From NCBI RefSeq assembly GCF_000239815.1, contig NZ_CAFK01000299.1, positions 1 through 64,000 of the forward strand: 64,000 bases of DNA, in the 5' to 3' direction. Both the position numbers and the translations under genes were made by a program. The DNA comes from Bradyrhizobium sp. STM 3843 (GTDB lineage: Bacteria; Pseudomonadota; Alphaproteobacteria; Rhizobiales; Xanthobacteraceae). Of the stretch, positions 33,892 through 41,457 are shown piece after piece (the stretch's first letter is position 1; every line of letters starts with the position of its first letter). The notes under the pieces are model-generated. The model had not been told where the DNA came from and did no database searches. It saw only the letters and a list, made by a program, of their open reading frames with translations.

Positions 33892-34656
33892 TCAGCTCCC
33901 CGTGATTGCGCGTAACGTGAAGTAGAGGACGGACGGTGCGACCAGACATCCCAAACCGGTATGAAACGTCGCGGTCAATGCACCGTAAGGAACCAGACGT
34001 CGATCGGTTGCGGCCAGCCCTCCGGATACGCCACTGACCGTCCCCATCAAGCCGCCGAACACCATCGCGCTGCGTGGATTGTTGAGGCCGATCATCTTCG
34101 CGACGAACGGCGTGCCGATCATGACGATCACCGCCTTGAATACACCGGTCGCGATCGACAGCGCAATAACCGGCGACGACGCTCCGATCGCCGCACCCGT
34201 GACCGGTCCTACGATGTAGGTGACCGCGCCGGCACCGATCGTCGTCAGCGAGACGGCATCGGTGTAGCCAAACGCCAACGCGACGAACACACCCAGAATG
34301 AACGGAACGACCGTTCCCAACCCGAGCGCGACCGCACCGATCAGGCCGGCCTTGCGCGCATGGACGACATCGACCTCGAAGGCCGTGGCCACGATAGCGA
34401 AGTCTCGCAGCATCGCACCTCCCATCAGGCCGACCCCGGCCAGCGCCGGCAGGTCGGCCACACCCTTCTCGCCGCCGGTTGCAATGCCGCCGAAGAAGGC
34501 CAGCGCGAGGCCCAACATGATCGCAATCGCCGATCCGTGAATGCGCCCGAGCGTAAGGTATTTCGAGATCGCTCCGGAGATCCACATCAGAATTCCCACT
34601 GCGGCGAACGCGGTGAGAAGCGTATTAGCGGTAAGCACGTGAGACATCATGTTCAT
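33892..34656 (-). CDS. madM: malonate transporter subunit MadM
   Basis: A 254-aa polytopic protein with about eight helices, the larger subunit of the sodium- or proton-coupled MadLM malonate importer. Typical stretches are SKYLTLGRIHGSAIAIMLG, GVGLMGGAMLRDFAIVATAF, GAGAVTYIVGPVTGAAIGA and VFGGLMGTVSGVSGGLAATD. The stop is 1 nt before gntR and the start overlaps madL by 4 nt. Partnered with MadL and adjacent to malonate decarboxylase, so the substrate call is secure at family level. Confidence 0.9.
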   Translation of the reverse strand: MNMMSHVLTANTLLTAFAAVGILMWISGAISKYLTLGRIHGSAIAIMLGLALAFFGGIATGGEKGVADLPALAGVGLMGGAMLRDFAIVATAFEVDVVHARKAGLIGAVALGLGTVVPFILGVFVALAFGYTDAVSLTTIGAGAVTYIVGPVTGAAIGASSPVIALSIATGVFKAVIVMIGTPFVAKMIGLNNPRSAMVFGGLMGTVSGVSGGLAATDRRLVPYGALTATFHTGLGCLVAPSVLYFTLRAITGS

Positions 34657-35093
34657 CCGATCCTCCCGGACTTGAGCCCGAGCACGGGGCGAACGAGTTC
34701 CTCGGCCTCGCGCGCTTCAATCTCGTCGATCGTCTCGACAGGACCGCTGAGCCGGCCGATGAGGGCCACCATCGCAAAACACACCGCGACAGAGCCTACT
34801 CCCGCGATGATCACGATCGGCCCGCCCTTGACTGCGGCCACGACGTTTTGCTGTGCGGCCATCGCGACCACGATCGGGATGTAGAAGCTGCCCCAGAACT
34901 CGACGCCGGTCTTGAGCCCGTGACTGAGCAGGCCGCGTCGCGCCAGCCAGAGCCGTGCTGCGATCAAGAATATCATCGCGATGCCGACGCCGCCGACATT
35001 GGCTTTGACGCCGAGCACCACGCCAAGCAGGTCGCCCAACCAAACCCCGAGCAAGGTGCAGATTGAAAGCAATGCCACTCCGGAGATGGTCAC
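34653..35093 (-). CDS. madL: malonate transporter subunit MadL
   Basis: A 146-aa membrane protein with about four helices, the small MadLM subunit (LLGVWLGDLLGVVLGVKANVGGVGIAM is the family-typical opening region, in pieces). The start is GTG at 35093, preceded by AGGGGG 6 nt away. The GTG overlaps the TGA of a 21-codon leader ORF (GTGA), so translation may be coupled. It is first of madL-madM-gntR. Confidence 0.88.
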   Translation of the reverse strand: MTISGVALLSICTLLGVWLGDLLGVVLGVKANVGGVGIAMIFLIAARLWLARRGLLSHGLKTGVEFWGSFYIPIVVAMAAQQNVVAAVKGGPIVIIAGVGSVAVCFAMVALIGRLSGPVETIDEIEAREAEELVRPVLGLKSGRIG

Positions 35094-35155
35094 GGCTGCC
35101 CCCTTTCCGCGAGCAGGCCGCCAGCTGGGGTCGGACGCCTTGTATGCATCAGCAT
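35090..35155 (-). CDS. putative leader peptide upstream of madL
   Basis: A 21-aa ORF, MLMHTRRPTPAGGLLAERGQ plus a final Pro, preceded by a consensus AGGAGG (35170-35165) 9 nt before its ATG, the best ribosome site in this spacer. Its TGA overlaps the GTG start of madL in the -1 register. This arrangement is typical of leader peptides that couple or tune translation of the next gene. The peptide has no motif and could also be a chance ORF; the strong Shine-Dalgarno argues against that. Confidence 0.5.
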   Translation of the reverse strand: MLMHTRRPTPAGGLLAERGQP

Positions 35156-35243
35156 CTTCAATTTCCTCCTATGTATGCGATTTATGCTTATTGACGGAAC
35201 AATGCATACACTAATTGACAATCGAATGCAATACGCATACGAT
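35141..35243. promoter_or_regulatory. divergent mad/mdc control region with repeated TATGCAT-like sites
   Basis: Related motifs occur at 35141 (TGTATGCATC), 35171 (ATGTATGCGA), 35201 (AATGCATACA) and 35231 (ATACGCATAC). Those at 35171 and 35231 are inverted copies of GTATGCG/CGCATAC. FCD-type GntR regulators bind palindromes of the GTATAC kind, so these are good operator candidates for the GntR protein at 33196. Spacing of the starts is 30 bp in each case. Confidence 0.6.
35215..35243 (+). promoter_or_regulatory. sigma70-type promoter of mdcA
   Basis: TTGACA (35215-35220), a 17-nt spacer, and TACGAT (35238-35243). It is well placed 42 nt before the mdcA ATG, which has AAGGAG at 35274-35279. 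The ATACGCATAC operator candidate overlaps the -10 element, which suits repression. Confidence 0.65.
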
Positions 35244-35284
35244 GCCGGCCATCAAATGAACTTCCGGCATGCCAAGGAGCGAAA

Positions 35285-36931
35285 ATGAGCCATTGGGGTA
35301 TGCAAAGGGCGGCGTTGAGGGAGCGCCTGGCCGCGGGACAGCGGCACGCCAAGGGGAAGATCGTTCCGATCCCCGCCCTTCCCGCATTTCTGAAGGCGGT
35401 GATCCGAAGCGGCGACCGGGTATGCCTCGAGGGCGATAACCAGAAGCAGGCCGATATCCTCGCCTCGGCGCTCGCGGCGCTCGATCCCCGCGAGGTTCAC
35501 GACCTGCACATGGTCCAGTCGGGCGTGGTGCTATCAGCGCATCTCGACGTCTTCGACAAGGGCATCGCGCGACGGCTGGATTTCTCCTACTCAGGCCCGC
35601 AGTCGGCCCGCATCGCGCGTATGCTGTTCGGCCGCAAGATCGAGCTCGGGGCCGTGCATACCTACCTGGAGCTGTTCGCCCGCTATTTCATCGATCTCAC
35701 ACCGCATGTCGCCCTGATCGCGGCGGTGAGTGCCGACAAGGATGGCAACCTCTATACGGGGCCCAATACTGAAGACACCCCGACGGTCGTCGAGGCGACG
35801 AGCTACAAGAATGGCCTCGTCGTGGCGCAGGTCACCGAGATCGTCGCCAAGCTGCCGCGCGTCGATATTCCCGGCGACCTCGTGCATTTCGTGGTCGAAG
35901 CTGGCAAGCCGTTCTATGTCGAGCCGCTGTTCACACGCGACCCTGCCGCCATCACCGAGACGCAGATCCTGACCGCGATGCTCGCGATCAAGGGCATCTA
36001 CGCGCCTTACGGCGTTCGCCGGCTCAACCACGGCATCGGATTCAACACGGCCGCCATCGAACTCTTGCTGCCGACCTATGGCGAGCGGCTCGGGCTGAAG
36101 GGCAAGGTCTGCACGCATTTCGCGCTCAATCCGCACCCCACACTGATTCCGGCGATCGAATCCGGCTGGGTCGAACAGATCCACTGCTTCGGATCCGAAG
36201 TCGGCATGGAGGACTACGTCGCGGCACGATCGGACATCTTCTTCACCGGGCCGGACGGATCGCTGCGCTCCAACCGCGCCTTCTGTCAGACGGCAGGCCT
36301 CTACGCCTGCGACATGTTCATCGGCGCCACGCTCCAGATCGACCTCGAAGGCCACAGCTCGACGGTGACGACGAATCGTATCGCCGGCTTCGGCGGTGCA
36401 CCCAATATGGGCTCTGATCCGCGCGGCCGCCGTCACCCAAGCGAACCCTGGCTCAAGGCGGGTGCCGAGGCTGCGCCCGACGCCAACGCTGCGCTTCGCC
36501 GGGGCCGCAAGCTCGTCGTGCAGATCGGTGAGACTTTCGGTGACAACAATGTACCGCTGTTCGTCGAACAACTGGATGCGCTGGCGCTGGCACGCGAGCT
36601 CAATCTCGATCTCGCGCCTGTCATGGTCTACGCCGACGACGTCACCCACATCGTCACCGAAGAAGGAATCGCCAATCTGCTCCTTTGCCGCAACACCGAC
36701 GAGCGCGAGCAGGCGATCCGCGGTGTTGCGGGATATACCGATATCGGCCGGGCCCGCGATCCCAAAATGGTCGAGCGCTTGCGTGAGCGCGGCGTGATCC
36801 GGCGGCCCGAAGATCTCGGCATCGATCCGCTCGATGCCGATCGCCGCCTGCTGGCGGCGCGTTCGATCAAGGATCTCATGCTGACATCCGGCGGGCTTTA
36901 TCGGCCGCCCAGCCGCTTCCGTAACTGGTGA
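35285..36931 (+). CDS. mdcA: malonate decarboxylase alpha subunit (acetyl-CoA:malonate ACP transferase)
   Basis: A 548-aa protein, the alpha subunit that moves malonate onto the acyl carrier protein in exchange for acetate. Family stretches are HLDVFDKGIARRLDFSYSGP, ALIAAVSADKDGNLYTGPN, RRLNHGIGFNTAAIELLLPT, IAGFGGAPNMGSDPRGRRH and VTEEGIANLLLC. The length is normal. AAGGAG lies 5 nt before the ATG. It heads mdcACDEGBH; all seven genes read the same way with overlaps or gaps of at most 10 nt. Confidence 0.93.
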   Translation: MSHWGMQRAALRERLAAGQRHAKGKIVPIPALPAFLKAVIRSGDRVCLEGDNQKQADILASALAALDPREVHDLHMVQSGVVLSAHLDVFDKGIARRLDFSYSGPQSARIARMLFGRKIELGAVHTYLELFARYFIDLTPHVALIAAVSADKDGNLYTGPNTEDTPTVVEATSYKNGLVVAQVTEIVAKLPRVDIPGDLVHFVVEAGKPFYVEPLFTRDPAAITETQILTAMLAIKGIYAPYGVRRLNHGIGFNTAAIELLLPTYGERLGLKGKVCTHFALNPHPTLIPAIESGWVEQIHCFGSEVGMEDYVAARSDIFFTGPDGSLRSNRAFCQTAGLYACDMFIGATLQIDLEGHSSTVTTNRIAGFGGAPNMGSDPRGRRHPSEPWLKAGAEAAPDANAALRRGRKLVVQIGETFGDNNVPLFVEQLDALALARELNLDLAPVMVYADDVTHIVTEEGIANLLLCRNTDEREQAIRGVAGYTDIGRARDPKMVERLRERGVIRRPEDLGIDPLDADRRLLAARSIKDLMLTSGGLYRPPSRFRNW

Positions 36932-36941
36932 GGAGTTTCGC

Positions 36942-37259
36942 ATGGAGAAGCTCAGCTTCAAACTGGACGCGCCGACATCCGCGGGCGGCAGTCGCAAGCA
37001 GGCGATCGTCGGCGTCGTTGCCTCGGGCAACCTGGAGGTCTTGCTGGAACGAGCCTCCCCGCCTGATCTCTGCACGATCGATATCGCCACGGCCGCGCAT
37101 GGTTTCGGCGCCGTGTGGGAAGCCGTGGTCCGCGACTTCGTTGCCCGCCGCTCTGCCGGGGGCTTGCGCATTTCCATCAACGACGGCGGAGCCCGCCCCG
37201 ACACGGTGGCGCTGCGGCTTGCGCAAGGCGTTCGCATGATCGAGGAGCCCGAAGCATGA
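36942..37259 (+). CDS. mdcC: malonate decarboxylase acyl carrier protein (delta subunit)
   Basis: A 105-aa carrier protein that holds the 2'-(5''-phosphoribosyl)-3'-dephospho-CoA group through a serine, expected in the motif GVVASGNLEVLLE near residue 30. The stretch IDIATAAHGFGAVWEAVV and the C-terminal RISINDGGARPDTV are family-typical. It starts 10 nt after mdcA and overlaps mdcD by 4 nt. The prosthetic group should be made by MdcB and attached by MdcG, both encoded downstream. Confidence 0.9.
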   Translation: MEKLSFKLDAPTSAGGSRKQAIVGVVASGNLEVLLERASPPDLCTIDIATAAHGFGAVWEAVVRDFVARRSAGGLRISINDGGARPDTVALRLAQGVRMIEEPEA

Positions 37260-38173
37260 CAACCGCCCAAAGCAATGCGGCTTCACTGAGTTGGTATGAA
37301 GCGAGCGCCCGGCAGCGCGTCGAGGCGCTGCTCGATCGCGGCAGCTTCTGCGAATTCATCGGGCCGGAGCAGCGGGAAGCCAGTCCGCATCTTTCGATCT
37401 TCGATCTTCCGGAGCAGTTTGACGACGGCATCGTCATCGGCCGCGGCCGCCTCGAAGGATCATCGGTGCTGATCGCCGCACAGGAGGGACGCTTCATGGG
37501 AGGCGCCTTCGGCGAGGTGCATGGGGCGAAGCTCACCGGGCTGTTGCGCGCGGCTCGCATGCTCAAGGAGGACGTACTGGTCCTGTTCGACACCGGCGGC
37601 GTGCGTCTTCAGGAAGCCAATGCCGGCGAGCTCGCGATCGCCGAGATCATGCGCGCGGTGATCGAGGCCCGGCGGGCCGGGATCAAGGTCGTCGGACTGA
37701 TCGGCGGCCGCGCCGGATGCTATGGCGGCGGCAGCCTGATCGCCGGCACCTGTTCGCGCCTGATCATCTCGGAGCAAGGCCGCATCAGTGTCAGCGGCCC
37801 CGAGGTCATCGAAACCAACAAGGGCGTCGAGGAATTCGACTCGCGCGACCGCGCTCTGGTCTGGCGCACCATGGGCGGCAAGCACCGCTACCTGATCGGC
37901 GGCGCCGACACATTCGTCGATGACGAGGCGCTGGCGTTTCGCCAAGCTGCCATCAACACACTTGAGATGAACGGGCGCTACGATCTCCCTCTTCTCACAG
38001 CGGAGCAGCAGCGCCTTGAACGGCGCCTGACGCGCTTCTCCCCTGCCGCTGATGCCATCGACGTCTGGCAAACCCTCGGCATCGAGGCGCCGACAGAGAT
38101 TCCTGGACTTCCAACCAAGGAGTTTATGCGGCGCGCGGCCGATAAACGGGAGAATGCCGATGACGCTCGATGA
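37256..38173 (+). CDS. mdcD: malonate decarboxylase beta subunit
   Basis: A 305-aa carboxyltransferase-fold protein (crotonase-like) that, with MdcE, removes CO2 from malonyl-ACP. ATG at 37256 sits in the end of mdcC (ATGA). Family features: AAQEGRFMGGAFGEVHGAKL, LFDTGGVRLQEANAGELAIAE split across the active site, and GGRAGCYGGGSLIAGTCS. It overlaps the mdcE start by 14 nt. Confidence 0.92.
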   Translation: MTTAQSNAASLSWYEASARQRVEALLDRGSFCEFIGPEQREASPHLSIFDLPEQFDDGIVIGRGRLEGSSVLIAAQEGRFMGGAFGEVHGAKLTGLLRAARMLKEDVLVLFDTGGVRLQEANAGELAIAEIMRAVIEARRAGIKVVGLIGGRAGCYGGGSLIAGTCSRLIISEQGRISVSGPEVIETNKGVEEFDSRDRALVWRTMGGKHRYLIGGADTFVDDEALAFRQAAINTLEMNGRYDLPLLTAEQQRLERRLTRFSPAADAIDVWQTLGIEAPTEIPGLPTKEFMRRAADKRENADDAR

Positions 38174-38900
38174 CATCCTGGCCGGGCTCTTCACAAACGA
38201 CAGCGAGATCGAAACTACCGGTGCGACGATCGCCGGACAGGCGATCCTGCCTGATGGAAAGCTAATCCATGTGCTCGGTATCACGCAGGGTCAGCCCCTC
38301 GGCGTCGACGAAGCGATCGCGCTTGCAGGACGTGTGATCGAGATCATCGGATCTGGCGACCGGGCTCCGATCCTGTTCCTGGTGGATTCCGCCAGTCAAC
38401 GGATGAGCCGGCGCGACGAACTGCTGGGCTTGAGCGAGTACCTGTCTCACTTGGCCAAGGCGCTGCTGCTGGCGGAAGCGGAGGGACATCGCACGATCGG
38501 CCTGCTCTACGGCGGCAGCGCGGCCGGCGCCTTCATCGCCACGGCCCTTGCCACCGGCACGCTGGTGGCGCTTCCCGGCGCACATCCCGCGGTGATGGAT
38601 CTGCCCTCGATGGCGCGGGTGACCAAGCTTCCGATCGATGTTCTGAAGGCCAAGGCGGAAGCGACGCCGGTGTTCGCGCCGGGGCTCGACAACATGGTGC
38701 AGACCGGCGGCATTCACGTCGTGTGGGACGCAGATGCACCATTGGCGTCACAGCTTGCGGCCGTGCTGGAACGGCCAGCGACACAGGACGATCGCGGCCG
38801 GCTCGGGGCCGAGCGGGGCGGACGTCGCAAGGCGGCCGATATCGCTGATCGCGTCGTCGCACTCGCAACGAGCTCACAGCAGGCGTCACAACATGGTTGA
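38160..38900 (+). CDS. mdcE: malonate decarboxylase gamma subunit
   Basis: A 246-aa partner of MdcD with the same carboxyltransferase fold: FLVDSASQRMSRRDELLGL, LYGGSAAGAFIATALATG and LPGAHPAVMDLPSMARVTKL. GGGAG at 38148-38152 favours ATG 38160 (7-nt spacing) over ATG 38154. The C-terminal 45 residues are rich in Arg and Ala. It overlaps mdcG by 8 nt. Confidence 0.9.
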   Translation: MTLDDILAGLFTNDSEIETTGATIAGQAILPDGKLIHVLGITQGQPLGVDEAIALAGRVIEIIGSGDRAPILFLVDSASQRMSRRDELLGLSEYLSHLAKALLLAEAEGHRTIGLLYGGSAAGAFIATALATGTLVALPGAHPAVMDLPSMARVTKLPIDVLKAKAEATPVFAPGLDNMVQTGGIHVVWDADAPLASQLAAVLERPATQDDRGRLGAERGGRRKAADIADRVVALATSSQQASQHG

Positions 38901-39540
38901 AGTTCTCGAACGCCATACGATGGTGAAGGCGTCGATAGCTGCATGGAATGCGGTGATGATCCAGCATCACGAGCTTGCTAAGGAGCCGGTCATCGAGGGC
39001 TGGGCGCGTGCCGGCCATCCGCTGGTCGTTCGCCGGCCAGGTTGCAGCGATACCGCAGGAACCATTCCGCTCGGCTTGCCGCTGCCGCCCGCGCACGGCA
39101 AGCGGCGCATCGCGATCGTGCTCGCTCCCCGCGAGATCATCGAACACAAACCGCCACCGTTGCTGGCGGAGGCGGCAGCAGCAGCTCCCTCCGCCTGGCG
39201 GACAACGATCGATCGCCTCCTCGAGCTTTGCCCGGAGACCCGCACCTTCGGCAGCCTGGCTTGGGAATATCTCACCGGCCTGCCGTATCTGTCGCAAGGC
39301 TCGGACCTCGATCTGCTCTGGCCAGTGTCGGCAGTCAGGCAGGCCAACACCCTGCCCTCCCGCATTGCCGAGATCGCTCAACAGGCGCCGGTGCGACTGG
39401 ATGGCGAAATCGTTGCGGCGGCGGGCGGTGTGCAATGGCGGGAGCTGGCGGGCGATGACGACGATGAGGTGCTCGTGAAAGGGCCGACCGTCGTCCACAC
39501 CATGACCAAGGCGGCATTTCTCGGCGGCCTGCTCCCATGA
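38893..39540 (+). CDS. mdcG: malonate decarboxylase holo-ACP synthase (phosphoribosyl-dephospho-CoA transferase)
   Basis: A 215-aa nucleotidyltransferase-like enzyme that attaches the prosthetic group to MdcC. The metal-binding Asp pair is visible in SQGSDLDLLWP, preceded by RTFGSLAWEYLTGLPYL. ATG at 38893 overlaps mdcE; an in-frame ATG at 38920 is an alternative start. An acidic run, ELAGDDDDEVLVK, is conserved in position within the family's C-terminal part. Overlaps mdcB by 4 nt. Confidence 0.87.
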   Translation: MVEVLERHTMVKASIAAWNAVMIQHHELAKEPVIEGWARAGHPLVVRRPGCSDTAGTIPLGLPLPPAHGKRRIAIVLAPREIIEHKPPPLLAEAAAAAPSAWRTTIDRLLELCPETRTFGSLAWEYLTGLPYLSQGSDLDLLWPVSAVRQANTLPSRIAEIAQQAPVRLDGEIVAAAGGVQWRELAGDDDDEVLVKGPTVVHTMTKAAFLGGLLP

Positions 39541-40385
39541 CCGTTGCGCTGAGATGGCAATCGCTGCCGGGACCGGAGCTCCATGCGGAGCAGCTCGCCG
39601 ATCTGGCATCGCTCTGCTTGAAGCTCGAAGTCGAGACCTATCCGAAACCGGGGCTCGTGAGCCATGTCGACAACGGCTCGCACCGCGACATGGATGCCGA
39701 ACTGCTGTGTCGTAGCGCCGACACCCTGACACCCTATTTCCGGGACTTGGCGGTCGCGGGCGCCGAAGGCGCCGGCATGAGCCGGTTGCGTGCGATCGGG
39801 GTTGCTGCGGAGCGCACGATGTTGGCCGCGACCTCCGGCGTGAACACGCATCGCGGCGCGATCTTCGGATTGGGTCTGCTCTGCGCCGCAGCCGGACGTC
39901 GGCGCACTCTCGGAATTCGCAAGCCGCTTGGCGCCTTGGTCTCGCAACATTGGGGCGAGGCCATCCTCTCCGGTCCGATCTCGCTTCGCAGCCATGGCGC
40001 GGTGGCGTCGCGACGCTACGGCGCCGGCGGCGCCAGAGCGGAAGCAGCCCACGGCTTTCCGTCGATCTATGACATCGGCCTTCCCGCTCTGCATTTTGGG
40101 CGGAAGCTCGCTCCCGGTGACGAGGAAGCCGTTCGCGTCCAGGCCTGCATGACGCTCATCGCCAATGTTACCGACACCAACCTTTTGCATCGGGGCGGAA
40201 CGGAGGGATTGCGGTTTGCGCAAGACAGCACATCTGATTTCCTTGCCACGGGCGGCGTCGGATCTCCCGGGTGGCACAAGCGAGCCGTCGCCATCCATCG
40301 CGGATTCGTGGCGCGCAATCTGAGCCCGGGCGGCTCAGCGGATCTGCTTGCCATGACCCTGTTCATCGACCGGCTGGATCACTGA
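39537..40385 (+). CDS. mdcB: triphosphoribosyl-dephospho-CoA synthase
   Basis: A 282-aa CitG/MdcB-family enzyme that makes the prosthetic-group precursor from dephospho-CoA and ATP. Family signatures: LKLEVETYPKPGLVSHVDNG, HRDMDAELLCRSAD, VNTHRGAIFGLGLLCAAAG and NVTDTNLLHRGG. Placement between mdcG and mdcH differs from the mdcABCDEGH order of some gammaproteobacteria, but all components are present. It shares 1 nt with mdcH. Confidence 0.9.
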   Translation: MTVALRWQSLPGPELHAEQLADLASLCLKLEVETYPKPGLVSHVDNGSHRDMDAELLCRSADTLTPYFRDLAVAGAEGAGMSRLRAIGVAAERTMLAATSGVNTHRGAIFGLGLLCAAAGRRRTLGIRKPLGALVSQHWGEAILSGPISLRSHGAVASRRYGAGGARAEAAHGFPSIYDIGLPALHFGRKLAPGDEEAVRVQACMTLIANVTDTNLLHRGGTEGLRFAQDSTSDFLATGGVGSPGWHKRAVAIHRGFVARNLSPGGSADLLAMTLFIDRLDH

Positions 40386-41314
40386 TGCTTGCACTGCTCT
40401 GCGGCGGACAAGGGACCCTTTCGCAACAGATCTTCGATCTGATCGCAGGTCAACCCGCCGCAGAGCCGGTCTTTGCCGCGGCTGCCGGCTATCTCGGACA
40501 AGATCCGCGGGAGTTTGTCCGCCAGCGAAGCGCGGACGAACTCTCCCTGAACCAACCGAGCCAGGTTCTGACCGTGACGTCAGCTTTGGCAATCCACGCC
40601 TGCATTGTCGATCTGCTCGCCGACCAGACCGCCGTCGCAGGCTACAGCGTCGGCGAAATGGCGGCGTGGAGCATTGCCGGAATATGGACGGCGGAAGAGG
40701 CCTTGCGACTGACGGATGTTCGCGCCCGGCTCATGGAACGAGTTGCAGGACCCGATAGCCGGCTAGGTTATGTCCGCGGGCTCGATCGAAGCAGGCTCGA
40801 ACGCCTGCTTGAAAAACACCGCTGCGAGATCGCGATTAAGAATCCGGATCAGCTCTTCGTGGTCGGAGGCGCGGAGCAGGATGTGATCGACCTTTGCCAT
40901 GAGGCCGCAGCGGAGGGCGCCGCGCGCACTGGTCTTCTGGCCGTGAGAGTGGCGTCGCACACGTCTCGACTTGAGCGGGCTTGCGAACCGCTGCAACAGG
41001 CGCTCGATGCCAGCCAACGCACAGCCGTCGATAGTCGACGAACTCTGCTGGCGGGGGGCGATGGCGAGCGCATCTTCTCTGCAAGCCAAGAAACAGCAAA
41101 GCTCGCGTGCCAGATCGCGCGACCAGTCGACTGGTGCGCGACTCTGGAAGCCCTCGTAGAGTTGGGCGTAACCAGGGTGCTTGACCTAGGACCGGGACAT
41201 GCGCTCGCGGACATGATGCAGGCCTTTGCTCCGTCCATTCGGTGCTATGCTGCGGATGCGTTTCGCACCCTCGATGGCTTGCGAAACTGGATTGCCTCCG
41301 CAGAGCGGGCCTAG
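40385..41314 (+). CDS. mdcH: malonate decarboxylase epsilon subunit (malonyl-CoA:ACP transacylase)
   Basis: A 309-aa FabD-like acyltransferase that loads the first malonyl group onto MdcC. The nucleophile motif is GYSVGEMAAW (GxSxG, near residue 85), with GQG at the N-terminus (LCGGQGTLSQQ) and the catalytic His expected in RVASHTSRLE. ATG at 40385 shares a base with the mdcB stop. It is the last gene of the operon; a nested palindrome follows 21 nt later. Confidence 0.9.
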   Translation: MLALLCGGQGTLSQQIFDLIAGQPAAEPVFAAAAGYLGQDPREFVRQRSADELSLNQPSQVLTVTSALAIHACIVDLLADQTAVAGYSVGEMAAWSIAGIWTAEEALRLTDVRARLMERVAGPDSRLGYVRGLDRSRLERLLEKHRCEIAIKNPDQLFVVGGAEQDVIDLCHEAAAEGAARTGLLAVRVASHTSRLERACEPLQQALDASQRTAVDSRRTLLAGGDGERIFSASQETAKLACQIARPVDWCATLEALVELGVTRVLDLGPGHALADMMQAFAPSIRCYAADAFRTLDGLRNWIASAERA

Positions 41315-41335
41315 TCCTACCGCTTCATAAAAGCT

Positions 41336-41417
41336 GTCATTCCGGGGCAGCCCGTCAGGGCTGAACCCGGAATCTCGAGATTCCGGGTTCGATGCTGTCG
41401 CATCGCCCCGGAATGAC
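41336..41417. repeat. nested palindromic repeat element
   Basis: Outer arms GTCATTCCGGGGC (41336-41348) and GCCCCGGAATGAC (41405-41417) are perfect 13-bp inverted copies. Inside lies a perfect 26-bp palindrome at 41364-41389 centred on CTCGAG, with arms AACCCGGAATCTC and GAGATTCCGGGTT. It sits in the 143-bp gap between the convergent mdcH and rhaI. Such double-hairpin elements recur between genes in Bradyrhizobium-type genomes; here it could act as a terminator or mRNA stabiliser. Confidence 0.85.
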
Positions 41418-41457
41418 GCGGTGAGGTCGATGCCACAGGCGTTATGACGCCGTAAGA

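Noticed and set aside
35591-37270. 559-codon open frame antisense to mdcA and mdcC
   Set aside because: Lies wholly opposite recognised malonate decarboxylase genes and has no family features.
41336-41417. CRISPR array or simple intrinsic terminator
   Set aside because: There is a single nested palindrome, no repeat-spacer series and no T-run.
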